DNA from: Heliopora coerulea
Lineage: Eukaryota > Cnidaria > Anthozoa > Scleralcyonacea > Helioporidae
Assembly (NCBI GenBank): GCA_030142905.1
Contig: JASJOG010000079.1
Location: 949,001-1,013,000, forward strand
Direction of reading: 5' to 3'
Length of the DNA stretch: 64,000 nt
Shown in pieces: positions 46,592 to 58,257 of the stretch. The notes below the pieces were generated by a model. The model did no database searches. It saw only the letters and a program-made list of their open reading frames with translations, and was not told where the DNA came from. Position 1 is the first letter of the stretch, and each line of letters begins with the position of its first letter. Made by a program: the position numbers and the translations under genes.

Positions 46592-48990
46592 TAGTTTGTT
46601 TGTTTGTTTATTTATTTATTTATTTATTTAAACTTATTTGAAAACGGTAGCCCTTCATCGCTCTAGCCTACTTATGTATATTAAATGCTGATTTTCAAGG
46701 AGCCGTTTACGTGCACAGACATATCTACAATACAACTAAAATATTAACAACTAAATTACTTCTAACTATAATATTTACATTAAAAATGTTAAAAATGTTT
46801 GTTCGCCAGCCAAAATTATGTTGATGGGTATTATGGTCTCGTCAAGTTATTGTAATAATTTTTAATTAAAGTTTTAAATGAACAAATAGAAAGTTGATCA
46901 TACCCACCAACAACTTCGGTTGGTAGGTCATTCCAGGATACAGCACCTCGGTAGGAAAAGCTCTTTTTCAAACAGTTTGTTTTTGGCTTGCTTACATAAA
47001 GTTTTAGATCGTTGCTTCTTAATTGATATATGTCGCTATGACAATCGACAAATAAGTCAGATAAGTATTTTGGTGTTAAGCCACGTAGAGCCTTAAATGT
47101 CATTATATGTTCACGTTTCTTAAGGGTTGATTCTATCGGTTCCCATCCTAGCTTTTCAAAAATTTCAGTTGATCTAAACTCATAATTTAAACCCGTTATC
47201 ACTCGAGCAGCTCGTTTTTTGTAACTTATAAAGTTTATCAATCTGTGAACGACTGCCATCACTCCATATATTTGAGCAGTACGTAAAGTGGGGCAGAACA
47301 AGCGAATTGTACATGCTTAAGAGTGCATCTTGTGTTATAAATTGTTTTGCTCTTCTTAACAGGGCAACTGATTTCGAAATTTTATTGCATTGTGCTTCAT
47401 CGTGTTCCTTCCATTTTAACTGCTCGTCAATAGTTACTCCCAGTACTTTCTTATTTGGCACCTGTTTTATGGTGTGGTTACCAATAGATATATCAATATT
47501 TCCAAAAGACTGATTTAGTCTCTGTCTAGAACCAATCAACATGTACTCAGTTTTCTTTTTATTCAGGGCTAGTTTGTTGGCGATAAGCCAGCTATGGACA
47601 TTGGTCAAATCAGTGTTAGTTTTATTTTCAATGTCTGTGGACGACTCCCCCCACAAAATAAGTTGGTGTTGTCCGTAAACATAGAAGATTCTGTTTTCTT
47701 GAGACAGTTTGGAAGATCATTTATATACAGTAGAAAAAGTAACGGACCTAGATTGGATCCCTGGGGTACACCACATGTAATATATTCAACTTCCGACGAT
47801 ATTTGATTAAGTTTACATATTTGTCTTCTTTCATGAAGATAAGGTTGAAATAAATGAAGAGCCTTTCCCCTGATTCCATAGCATTCTAACTTAGAGAGAA
47901 GGATATTTTGGTCTACAGTATCAAAAGCTTTCTTAAGGTGTAAAAAAAAGGAAGCCATTAATTAAATCGTTATCCATATTCACAAGACATTGATTTACTG
48001 ATTGCAGAAGTGTAGTTTCAGTTGAATGAAAAGGACAAAAACCAGATTGCTGACTTGAAATAATTTCATTATCGTTTAGGAATTTAAATAGTTGATTATA
48101 AATAATTTTCTCTAATACTTTTGCCACAGCTGATATTACTGAAATCGGCCTATAATTTCCGCAATCAGTTTTATCTCCCGATTTATAAATTAGCGTAATT
48201 TTGGCAACTTTCATATCTTCTGGAAAAATGCCACTGTTCAGAATTAGATTGAAAATATAAACTAGTGATTCAATAATAGTGTTCCCTGTTGCCTTAAGTA
48301 ATCTGCAAGAAATTTTATCAAAACCTGACGCTGTACTTGCTTTCATCTTATTCAATATACTGGTCAGTTCCTCCCTTGTAATGTTTCTAAATTCAAAAAC
48401 ATTAGTTCCAGGAGTCACGTACGATAACGGATCGAAATCAGTTAGTGGAATATTTTTTGCAAGTTCTGGTCCAATTTTACAGAAGAAATTGTTAAATTCA
48501 TTGGCCATTTTCTTATCCCCTGTCACTTTCTTGTCGTTAATTATTATTTCACTTATTGTAGTGGTCTTAGATTTCCTATTTAGCAGTTCATTTATTATTT
48601 TCCAACTATCTTTACTGTTTGTGCTATTTTCTAAACTTGTTTTATGATAGTTTGATTTAACATCCATGATAAGACAGACAGTTAACTTTATTTCTACATT
48701 GTTTATATGCCTCATGGTATACCGGAGAATTTAAACTTACTGCTTTCTTTTTAAGATAATCTCTACGGTAACTCATGGTTTTTATTTCATTTGTTACCCA
48801 TGGCTTATATTCACTTTTAGCTCTTCTAATTCGCAAGGGTGCATGATCATCAGCAATTTGGAGGAAAATTTCTTTCCATTCATACCATGCCGTATTGGGG
48901 TCTACATCTATATCTTCTCTCAAAGCAGTTATTACAAACGTAATCGTTACAGCTCTGTTCAAAGCATGGATAGCCGACACCCTGCAACTT
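46592..48990 (-). mobile_element. CR1/L2-type LINE, 5' truncated
   Basis: Minus strand: end of the endonuclease/linker, reverse transcriptase, C-terminal region, 3' UTR (46632-46830) and a tail of AAATA/AAAC repeats (46592-46631). Frameshifts separate the coding pieces. Confidence 0.86.
46831..48980 (-). pseudogene. CR1/L2-type LINE reverse transcriptase remnant
   Basis: 48657-48980 is the linker (EWKEIFLQIADDHAPLRIRR; YKPWVTNEIK). 47933-48715 is the RT front (NIPLTDFDPLSYV; KMKASTASGFDKISCRLLK; GNYRPISVISAVAKVLEKII; QQSGFCPFHSTETTLL). 47605-47958 has KKAFDTVDQNIL and GVPQGSNLGPLLFLLYINDL. The active site reads MFTDNTNL where YADDTN is expected, so one catalytic aspartate is lost. 47180-47656 and 46831-47301 give the C-terminal part (KKTEYMLIGSRQRL; RAARVITGLNYEFRS; LRGLTPKYLSDLF; SFSYRGAVSWNDLP). 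Three or more frameshifts. Confidence 0.88.
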
Positions 48991-49600
48991 ACTTAGTAAG
49001 CCTTGCTTACCCGAGACTTTCTCGGTTCAAAGCTGTAACGCAATGGATTTGGGCCAAACAGCCCGCCACTTACTCACAAAAGTCTCTGATCACTTGAGAA
49101 TCTCTGCTTTGACAGGGAAGAAACGTGTTAATATCTCGCCTTCAAGCATCCTCTCATTTTTTCTAGATCAATCACACCGCTTCCATAAACGACTTTCAGA
49201 TTCTCTCATCATGCTCGTCCCCTTCTCAGCTTTTAATCCATGCAAGTTTTCTTATTCGTAAACTTGGCCCATAACTAAACAACAACCTTAGCTCTATTCG
49301 CTTGTTTGTATTTTAACTATACGCTCTTTGATATTGACATCCTTAATCTATTACTCCAAACGTGTCCGTTAACTTTGCTACACTTCCGTTCCTGATTAAC
49401 TCTACAACCTGTAATCTAACACCTCCTATCACCTATAGATCATATGTAAATTAACTTCAAGTCATTTTGATGATGTCGTGTGTCACGACGAAACGTTAGT
49501 TACTGTTTCAATAAATTACGCTTTAAATTATCGATTGTTATGGTTTTATTCTGCGTTATATGTTGGGCATTAGTACTCATTCTTCGCGGAATAATTTACC
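48985..49600 (+). mobile_element. Probable Penelope/retrozyme-like 3' end
   Basis: Non-coding. The end GGCATTAGTACTCATTCTTC parallels GGCATTAATATTTATCCTAC of the palindromic element at 39.7-40.2 kb, and both follow a hammerhead-like motif by about 80-100 bp. The left limit is uncertain. Confidence 0.5.
49467..49494 (+). ncRNA. Degenerate hammerhead motif
   Basis: TTGATGA (first C replaced by T), stem II GTCGTG/CACGAC, GAAAC followed by GTT. Confidence 0.5.
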
Positions 49601-50016
49601 TCAAAAATAATACAGAAATTCCCCTTTACTCTCATACAATGGCAATGAAGAAATTGATTTAAGTATATTATCAATACATGCACAAATCATAATCAAAAAT
49701 GTTTTACAAATCAGCAAAAGCAGCACCCAAGTCTGGCAAGGGAACCAGCCCTGAACCTCTGCTCAAGATTAGTTACAATGCTAAATCTAACCCTATAACA
49801 AGCGAAATCAAAAACAACTGGATCAGTGCAAGAGAAAAACCCTTAAAATAAATGTATCGTAAACTCGAGACTTGAGTAAAAAATAGTTGCTTTCGTCGTG
49901 TTATCTACTAAGTGTTTGTCATGTTTATTTTTTTTCGACTTGTTCTTCTTGACGATGTCCCGTACCAGAAATTCTAAGTGAATTTTATAAAAAATGTATA
50001 AATCGACAAGGGACAC
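49601..50016. other. Sequence 3' of the SEFIR gene
   Basis: No gene. On the minus strand an AATAAA signal lies at about 49925-49930, roughly 90 bp beyond the SEFIR stop codon, suitable as its polyadenylation signal. Confidence 0.5.
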
Positions 50017-50537
50017 TTAGGTGGAGTCAAATTTGTACTTTTGCGCTGGACTGGTAGTGTACTCAGGTTGGTTATTTAATCTGAACATTAATCTGTTGTT
50101 TGTCTTGTCTTCAGGCCAACTATAGATAACCAACTCTCTGATCCAATACGGTAGATCCGCTTCCTCCACGCCAAAAAGAACTGGAATAAAGCGATCATTC
50201 CTGAACATTGTTGAGCAAAGGTCATCACGGATGTAAACAATCTCACTGTAGACAATCTTCTCTTCATGGGACAGGCTATCTAATGTTGGTTCGTGCTCGT
50301 CTAGTCGACAAAGTCTTAGGTAGGAAGGCGAAACAATCATGAACACATTCTTTGCTTTACTCAGCTGTACTTGACCAAATCTGAATCGTCCCAGTTCTCT
50401 GAGAAGTTGCTCATTACTAAGGCTAAGCATGCGATCCATTTGAACATCAAATCCCTTTCCTCGGAGCCACGAAATAAAATTCACAACCTTAGTAATAAAT
50501 GTCTCACTTTCTGGGCAGTAGGAAACGTATTGGCGGT
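50017..50537 (-). CDS. SEFIR-domain exon, last exon of an IL-17-receptor-like gene
   Basis: The exon starts after a TTTTGTAG acceptor and runs to a stop codon at 50017. It encodes a SEFIR domain: YVSYCPESETFITKVVNFIS (strand A and helix 1), LRGKGFDVQMD (strand B), AKNVFMIVSPSYLRLC (strand C), then EIVYIRDDLC, and RFIPVLFGVEEADLPYWI and IYSWPE near the end. SEFIR domains act in the cytoplasm in IL-17 receptor and Act1-type signalling by SEFIR-SEFIR contact. Incoming phase 1 matches the transmembrane exon at 53220-53405, so both belong to one transcript. No internal stop or frameshift is seen. Cnidarians are known to have SEFIR proteins; orthology was not determined. Confidence 0.86.
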
Positions 50538-50954
50538 CTACAAAAGTCCAATAAAAAACGCCTCAATTATATGCAAATGCTTCAAATGAACAAGCTATAC
50601 AAGAGACAACTTATCACCACAACAACAAAAATAAATCATTAAAGCCGCCTGGCCGGCTTCATTTTGATTCGCCTACAAACTGGCTGTTTCAGGACAGAAA
50701 ATGTTATGCGAGTGTAGTCTCCTTATAAGCAAATTTACATTTCCTGTATCTTGATAAGAATTAGTTCAAAATGTATTAAATAACCATTTTAGCTCTGTCA
50801 CGTTTAGTAAATTTATACTGTAGATCCAACCAAGTTTGGTATGAGATAAATTTTGAGGATGGACATAAGGATTTCAAAAATTTATCGATCAAATTATTAA
50901 TGCAACTAACAGAACGAACTTACGGAAAGGAATGGAGTATTAACATACATTAAA

Positions 50955-51075
50955 GTTATGGTTTGAACTCAGGAGAATCGGTAAATGATGGTAGATCGTT
51001 TAAGTTAGTGTGGTCTTGAGGAAGACTGTAGGTGACCAACAATCTGTCTAGAGACTGCTGTAGCCTGGACTTTCA
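50955..51075 (+). mobile_element. Diverged copy of the 46.3-kb palindromic hammerhead element
   Basis: Shares a GGTTTGAAC..GGGAGAATCG-like start, AGTTAGTGTGGTCTTGAGGA and AGACTG with 46330-46410. The hammerhead core is not preserved. Confidence 0.6.
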
Positions 51076-52084
51076 ACCATCACCAGCTTGTATTAATATA
51101 AATTATTCCATCTATTTAGCATAGATGGATGAGATAGTCCTCACGTTTCATTGAGGACGTAGACTTCATTATTTATAAACAATAGCGTGTCATCGGAGGG
51201 CATAGACTGGCATGTGCCATCCTAAATCAACGCTTTGCTCAAATTTAAGAATGTTTCCCTTAATGAGTAAAAGAACAAAACAACTCCGAAAAGTAACATC
51301 TTGGATACCCAAGATATGTCTCAATAAACAAGAGGGGAAAACAATTCATGTTATTGTTCGACTCTATTTCAAAGTCATCATCAGACGTAACAGACTATAA
51401 CAGAAAGTTTGGAGATCCTTGATGGTCTCCGGGAATATACTGCTAACATTTCAACACCAATGGAGTGGATTTACTGTTGAGAAGACCATTAATTTTATTT
51501 TTCGGAGCAGAAATATTCTTTAAATTATTTTCGACATGTTTAGCACAACCTGTAAAGTTGTTCGAGGCTTTTGAATTCTTCTTCAGTTGTGTCAATTCTC
51601 CTATCACATCAATTTCGCATATTATATCTTAAAAGATCTGGTTATACCCCTCCTGGACCTTGTCAAAGTGAATCTACCAAGGATTAACTAATTATCCAGA
51701 TATTGAATAAGCCAAAGGTTTCTTGACAATGTAAGATGCAGTTTTTACTTTGGTAATTATATTTTTCTACTTTAAACACTGAATATTCCCACCAAAGTTC
51801 TAAAAACATTTTTTTACTGCTTTATAACCTCTTAACATTCGATATTTACTAATTATTTTTGTTGTAGAATTTTGGTTGCTACTTGGATAAGATCTCACCA
51901 TGTATGCTTTATATGAGAAAGAATTATCCGGTACAAAAAAAATAAGAGATCGATTGGTCGCAGTTAGAATTCAGGACAAGTCTTGCCTAAGGAATATTTA
52001 GTAAATTGTTGTCGGTTATATAGTCGAGTTTAATACATGTTCGTATATACTACGCGTTCGTTTTTACATCCTTTGATTCAAACG

Positions 52085-52570
52085 TAAATCTTATGATATA
52101 TACCATGCAGTTAGCGTCCCAATGGGGAAGATACCATGAATTTCGGTGGGTAGGTGTCAGATGGTAGAATCAACGCACCACAGGAGCGAATTTCATCGTA
52201 TTGAGTGAAGTATATCAACGACATTTTCGGAAATCTAGACAAAAAGCTGCAACACATAAAAGCTCTAACAAAGAAGGCAAGGGTCGTGATCCCCACTATA
52301 TTCATGGTGGACCCCTGCAATGCACAGTGTGAATAAAACAATAATGAATTACTGCTTTAAATTAAAATATCCTGAAAATCTACGTTGAGGAGCATGTATG
52401 ACGAGATGCTTTCCATCAATTCTGTCAGCGAAATCTGGAAAATTACCATTCCACTCGAAATGTGATGCATCTTTCAAACAACTTTTTCCATCCACATGTA
52501 ATTTTTTGCTGATAAACTTGATGGTTCTGCCCTCAACAGAAGCGGCTAATGTAGTAACTACTTCACATGC
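52085..52570 (-). pseudogene. Harbinger transposase remnant in SEFIR intron
   Basis: Minus strand translation gives SHFEWNGNFPDFADRIDGKH with LVIHAP (first catalytic aspartate segment, usually GAIDGKHVxIxAP), then, after stops, GYFNLKQ-FIIVLFTL (usually YFNYKxxFSIVLLA) and LILPSDTYPPKF (usually LPxSxxxxPYV). The conserved order supports a DDE_Tnp_4 origin. It has many stops and frame changes and is a different family from the 41.6-kb Harbinger. Confidence 0.62.
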
Positions 52571-53219
52571 AATTTAAATCTGTGCATAACCAGTGCATGG
52601 GCGTCGTAAAGTGAAGTGAAGTCTCAAATTGGTGGAGAAGTTTATTTCATTGTAAGGGCGATTAAGTAATATAAGCTAAAACAGACGACATCCACATTTC
52701 GTAATGGGTGGAACTCTTTCGGAATCATTCAAAAAAATCATTGGTCCCCAAATAGATTTAATTCACGAGTTAACTGGACCCGCTTATTTCTCTCCCCTTT
52801 TCTCCCAATGTTTTCCATAAAAAATTGATTCCTTGTTAATCATAGCACTATAAACAACAACAACAGTAGTAGCAACAAAAGGATAGGCTTCTTAGGAGCA
52901 AGAGTCCACGATTGACAGCAGTCATACATTTACCTTTGAATATTGAATTTTGGCTGATAATATGGTTTAATTGAAACTGAGAGTCGAGTACAATCTCTGC
53001 AAATTGATCACAAAATGTTATTGACAGCACCCCTACCTTATAGCCGAGGGTTACCAGAACTCCATAAGTTAAATAAAGAAACGAAAATAATTTATTTCCT
53101 TTCACTCAGTGAAAAGTCAATTGTCTTGACATGTTACTTAATTATATTTTTTATTGAGATTAAAATAGTTAATATTTATTTCAACGACAAATAGGTCTAA
53201 AAGGAAAATCTGCGCTTAC

Positions 53220-53405
53220 CTGGGGTGAATGCCGCTGGTTGTGACGGTCTTTGATGGTTAATATAATAAACAACTACAATTATAATAAGAAGAATTCCTA
53301 TGCCAACACCGGTGACGGAGCCAATAACAATTTTCGCATTGTTCGTATCTACGTAGTCAATGTTTTCATTATCCGTATAATTACTTGGTCCAGGACTTGG
53401 AGTTT
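53220..53405 (-). CDS. Transmembrane exon of the SEFIR/IL-17-receptor-like gene
   Basis: A 186-bp phase 1-1 exon between a CTATTTCAG acceptor and a CCCCAG|GTAAGC donor. It encodes a short extracellular stalk with an N-glycosylation site (PSNYTDNENIDYVD), a hydrophobic helix (VIGSVTGVGIGILLIIIVVV followed by YYI) and a short juxtamembrane part (NHQRPSQPAAFTP). Joining to the 50537 exon keeps the frame and puts the SEFIR domain directly after the membrane helix, as in IL-17 receptors. Upstream ectodomain exons were not recognised and should lie above 53.4 kb. The open frame continues 5' into the intron as Asn/Tyr-rich simple repeat, which is not exon. Confidence 0.8.
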
Positions 53406-54473
53406 CTGAAATAGCTAGAATAAAAAAGGAGCAAAAGAACATTATTGTATTATTGTTCATTTTGTTGCTGTTGTTGCTATAGTTATTGTAGTTATTGTAA
53501 TTGTTGACCTTATTACTTTTGTGTTTTTCATTGGTTTTAGTAAGATACAATTCACGCTACAGACGTTGAGTTAATTCTTTTTGGTAACCTAAAGCACGGT
53601 TAACAAACCACAGCAGAAACCTATCATCTACGCAACAGAATGCTGCCAGGAAACTTAGCTCTTTCATTCGATTGAGAACCAAATGAGAATCTTTGTTTAT
53701 CGATTCTTGGTTATAATTTCTAGTTTTGCAATAGGTGTAGCTATTACAGCAATTGTGTATTGGTTGATATTGTGGGTGCTGTTCGATGGTCTGGTTGTTC
53801 TTGCTATTAATAGGTCATTCTGTGACCATAGTTACTGCTGCTGTTTCTGTTGTTGTTCTCGTCGCTGTAGTTGCTGAGGCAAATGATCCTCGATATACAT
53901 TCTTAGTTGTTAGAACAGCCAACAATTAAAATCTGGCCAGTAACCACCAAGCATAAGGAACTTTCTTGGGAATTTGCTCCAGTAACCCATGGATCACTGC
54001 AAGAGTGAAGTTAGTCAATTTTTGTAAATTTTGTTTTTAGTGACTCTCAGCATTTGGATACCCATAAAAGACCTCGTGGAAAATTCAAATAATTTCAATT
54101 GATTTTTTGACAATAAATCAAGAATATGCAGTGGTTACTGTCTTCCTAATTTTTGTAAAGATGATAAGTATAACATTTCCCTGCAATATTGGAATTATTT
54201 TTATTAAGACGTGAGCGTTCCAATTACATTAAGTTTATATCTTTTTTCAACAGAAAACGTCATTTTCTTTTCATATTTTTTTACTATTTTTTTCTTCTGC
54301 GACAAAAAGGTTAATTCTAAACAGCCCTTTTTTTGAATTTTCTTCACTAGGTTGGTAGTAGTGTTCTCGGGCAGTATCTTAAAAGCAGTTAAATGTATGA
54401 CTACCCAGTTTTTACTTACATTCTGTTACTCTGTTTCCTTGGTCTTTCTTTCTGTCTTCCTCTCTCTTGCCAG
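53406..54473. other. Probable upstream intron of the SEFIR gene
   Basis: Contains a low-complexity GTT/ATT-rich stretch (53450-53510). A minus-strand CTTGCAG acceptor followed by an open DPWVTGANSQESSLCLVVTG frame near 53930-54000 might be an exon, but it has no recognisable domain or donor. Confidence 0.4.
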
Positions 54474-54665
54474 CTATGAATGAATGAATGATTAACTTTA
54501 TTTACCGAGGGTGACATATTACAGTTGCAAACTGTTAAATTTGTTAATATCGCCTGGGTAATACAACACATTATTATATGGCTGGGCTGGCTAGCCAGTC
54601 TGCACGCAAAATGACACACGCTCATTGGCTGCCTGGCCATGCAATAAGTTTATCGTACAGACCGG
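54474..54665 (-). mobile_element. LINE 3'-end fragment with (CATT)n tail
   Basis: Minus strand ends GTCACCCTCGGTAAATAAAG TTAATCATTCATTCATTCAT, a 3' UTR and short tandem tail of the type left by CR1/L2-like LINEs or their SINE partners. No coding part. Confidence 0.6.
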
Positions 54666-55234
54666 CTAGTTCTGGCGGGAAAATTTCCGAGTTGATTTGA
54701 AGAAAAACAAGCCAGATTCAGGTACGTTTTACAGAATATTTATATAAACAAACTACGAAAAAAAATTGTAAACGTTCTCAACGATGATTTTAAGAAGAAA
54801 ACTGGATGAATAAACGCAAAAAGCCAGGAAAAAATAGGTAAAAACAAGCAAGTAAATCTTAGCCGCTAACTCACGAACACAAAGCTTCGTTAAAAACGAT
54901 GAAGAAAAGAGCCAAGAGGCAAATACTTTCCCGTACAGACCTCGCACTCGGTAAATAAGTAATCAATAAAGTACAATTCAATGCAATGCAATGTAACATA
55001 TGACATCACATGACTTATCCCATATCAGATCAGATCATATATCATATATCATGCAATGTATGATCTAATAAAGTGGCATATGATGAGATACGATGGGACG
55101 AGATTAACAAATAATACATTGCTTAAGTATCTATGTTCTGTGATATTTACATGAATGCCGTCATTTCATCTGGAAAAAATGCCTTGTAAGATGTAGTACG
55201 AGATGTAGCCGAGTGCTTTCTGGAATTTTTTCCA
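54666..55234. other. No recognisable gene
   Basis: AT-rich. A run of ATATCATATATCATGCAATG-like near repeats at 54975-55080 is low complexity. Confidence 0.5.
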
Positions 55235-56166
55235 TTGAAATGGCGTCTTAAAATATTTTTATCAAAGCAAAATAGATTGGTCTGACGGTGTCTTTAAAAT
55301 AAAGACGATATATCACTATATGACGCTGTCTACTTTTTTTTTAATCCAAATCTTTGTTATTTACGAAATACTATGTTTTGGAATGTGTTTTGTGTTAAAT
55401 ATCTCACAGAATGTATAAATTTTAGTCAAGGATTCTAAAATTTCATTTAAAATTAGTAATCTGCTTAATTTCTACTACAGAAAGCAAACATCGCGGGTAA
55501 CATAGTTTGTTACATAGTTACTTAGAAAGAAGTTCTTTTGTAATTCATCTCATTGTGTTTACCATCCAGCTAGTGAAGTCTACTATTTATTAATATTAAA
55601 CGGAAATATTTCAGTATGATGTAAGACCCCGTTCACACGATACCGATACGAAATGAAACCGCAACGAAATTATTACGGTTAGGCCTTGCGTTCACACGGT
55701 ACCGGTATGAAAAAGCATGAAACCGTAATGCTAACCGTAACGATTTGAAACCGTAATGTGAAACCGTAATCGTGTGAACAGGTTCGTACCGTGATATTTT
55801 GATACCAGTGCAGTTTCGTACCGGTATCGTGTGAACGGGGTCTAAGGCTTGCATCAAGAAAACTAAATCCCAAGCGGAAATGCAATCAGCACTGGTCTTG
55901 TTCTTTTGCCACTCACAATGACTAAATGTTATTCAACTCATTCAGTCCAAAGACCTCAATTTGTCGACGAAATTTCTCTGACGAGAGCCACTATGAACTA
56001 GTAAGATCAATTGGGCCAGTAATCTTCTAACTTGAATGAAAGTTATTTACCGCATATTTTGATAATTGCTGACGTATAACAACCACCTCGACTACACAAT
56101 TTTTTTCATGTTTGTGCCGATATTTATCTGAAGTCTTTTCGGCAAATATACCTTGAATAATGTAGG
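55235..56166 (-). repeat. Unknown repeat, copy 2, carrying a MITE
   Basis: Inverted, colinear copy of 19785-20487. The two differ by the 218-bp MITE at 55625-55842 plus small indels. No coding homology. Confidence 0.88.
55625..55842. mobile_element. Harbinger-type MITE, 218 bp, TAA target duplication
   Basis: Ends GACCCCGTTCACACGATACC and its complement, with many internal copies of GAAACCGTAA/ACGGTT motifs. TAA flanks both sides (55622-55624 and 55843-55845). The homologous site at 20099-20101 has a single TTA on the complementary strand and no insertion. TAA duplication suggests PIF/Harbinger mobilisation. Confidence 0.9.
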
Positions 56167-56722
56167 TTAATAGTTTGAACCAAGTAATTAAGAGCAAATT
56201 TGTTTATCGTTATAATTGAAATAGCGTTGGATATTTCCATGCCTGGTGGCATTTAGTAGCGAAATATATGTCCTTTCTTCATGATTTCGTTGATACTTTT
56301 TTTCCTGGCTGCAAAATTTTCTCATTCCATTTAAACTTGAACCCATAAAACCCAGCTGAAGAACTTTTAATTTTTTATATGGATGAAATTTTAGTTAATA
56401 TCCACTTTTCTAGCAAAGAAAAGCAATATTTCGCCAATACGGTAGCTATCATTACCTGGAGCACTAAGGTCTTGAAAGCTGGAAAAACAACATTTTTTTT
56501 CTTTTATCATTATGTAAATTTTCTTTCTTATCTAAATTAAAGTTGGCCATTAAGAATCCTACGGTCAATAGAAAGGAAAAGAAGAGCACTGTGTAACGTT
56601 TGAAATTGCCTGTAATTCCATGATAACGTCAACTTATCCCCATAAATTTTTGATTTATATTTATTGTATTTTTACTGACATGTTTAATTCTAGTTTTAAA
56701 TATTGCATAATATTTGTTTTAG

Positions 56723-56843
56723 AGACGAAATCCTGGCTGATCCTAGCTATTTGGGCTTTGGTGGAGGATATGGTGGTTACGGACTTGGCAAAAATTTTGG
56801 TTATGGCTATGGTTTTAGACATGGATATGGAGGTTATGGCTGA
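56723..56843 (+). CDS. Possible exon for a glycine/tyrosine-rich secreted peptide
   Basis: After a TTTGTTTTAG acceptor, the frame encodes DEILADPSYLGFGGGYGGYG followed by LGKNFGYGYGFRHGYGGYG and a TGA stop. Reading past the stop, the same frame continues with GKGGIRLYGFGKRYHCY to a TAA at 56895-56897, so the TGA may replace a TGG codon. Gly/Tyr-rich short proteins occur in extracellular matrices and as small secreted peptides, but no signal-peptide exon was found upstream. The longer frame at 56620-56904 overlaps in another phase and looks like a shadow. Confidence 0.4.
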
Positions 56844-56904
56844 GGGAAAGGCGGCATTAGACTGTATGGCTTCGGCAAACGCTATCACTGTTATTAAAGG
56901 GTAA

Positions 56905-58257
56905 AATGACTGATAATGGTAAGAATTGTTTCAACTGAAGTATATACCTCCGAACAGCTTGCTCAAAGTTCAAGAGCATGGGATTGGTTGCATGCACGCA
57001 CTATGTCAGTTAAACCTCTCCAAAAGCTAGTTTGAGTCATCAAGTCATCGTCTCAAGTTAGCGGAAAACTTAAAGCAGATAGTATTAACCATTGTAAAGA
57101 TCAGATTTCAAGTTTATTATATTTGTCTACTCAAAGTAATACGCTGTTGAAAAAGTCGAGTCATTTAATGGTGATATCACTATGTTTGAGAATCCAATTT
57201 CCAACCATGCATTTCCACTGTATAACGAAAGCTTCTAAATTCTCGCAAATTCCTTTTCCCTTCAATTCTTTACTTATTCTAAAGACTAATCTTGTCTCAA
57301 TGCCATTTCCAATGCCACTTCTGCGAAGATTTAGTTATGCATAAGTTCAGCTTCACTAAAAAGCACAGAGCTTAATAAATTTTCATGTCTATCTCAAGGA
57401 CAAATTTTGATGGTTATGTAAAAAGTGTCTTATTTTCTTAGTTCGAGTTTCTTGCCTGGCCGACGAAATAGCATCATACTAGTGTACGCATTTAGCAATT
57501 ACCAATTTATTACCTAGGAAGCAATCTTCTTTATCATCACTATCATTATCATCATTTCTGTTAACGTAATAATTGTTATCATCGAAAGTCTTGAATAACC
57601 CTGAATGCTTTTCATTCTTCATCATCAGTTTAACAGTAGTGATAAATTTCACTTATCACATCACAATGATTCAATAGCAAGAACTAAAAGATATTGTTCT
57701 AGTAAAATGTATGGAAATGCCTGTTACTAAATGAAAGTAAACTGGCGATAATAGGCATAGGTTTAGTTTCGGGGACAGGTGTTGGTTAATAACGTAAACT
57801 TAACCAAAGTCACGTGTACATTTTGTGAAAATGAAAATAATTTTGATCATTGCACGCCGTAGTTCTACAATAGTTTTAGGTACAATTACCAAAATAAGTT
57901 CAGAGATTATATTTGAAATTACCTGCCCACAACTCCAAGTAATTGGGTAATAAACTTACTGAGATGAATAACATCTTGTAAATGCTCAATATTTAGATTT
58001 TATTTCAAAGTTATTGTCCAGTATTTTTTAAATATTGAGATTTTACAAGATGTTTTTCATCGGTGTATATTTCTTACTCTACAACATATTTATTTTAAAC
58101 TTCTGTTTTCATTTTCAGGAAGGACATGCAGCTTAATGGACCGTTGAATTATTTATGGCTATGGACGAGACAAAAATTTCTAATTATGCTAAGCAAACAT
58201 TGATGTTACTCAATAACTAAGGATTAGATATTTTTTTAGCATTATGTTTCTTTCTTT
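56905..58257. other. No recognisable gene
   Basis: Short ATCATC simple repeats near 57530-57560; otherwise unassigned AT-rich sequence. Confidence 0.5.

Larger units (their letters stand above)
50538..53219 (-). other. Intron of the SEFIR gene
   Basis: Starts GTAAGC (minus strand at 53219) and ends TTTTGTAG at 50538. Holds a relative of the 46.3-kb palindromic element (about 50955-51075), a CTGATGA...GAAA vestige near 51367-51384, and a Harbinger remnant (52085-52570). No further exon was recognised. Confidence 0.75.

Noticed and set aside
52111..52341. Small secreted protein with signal-like N terminus
   Set aside because: The conserved order of the surrounding translation matches a decayed Harbinger transposase instead.
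53930..54010. Ectodomain exon of the SEFIR gene
   Set aside because: A good acceptor and open frame exist, but there is no convincing donor or known domain, and the frame ends in a stop.
55633..55885. Two overlapping minus-strand frames
   Set aside because: They lie inside or across the MITE and its flank.
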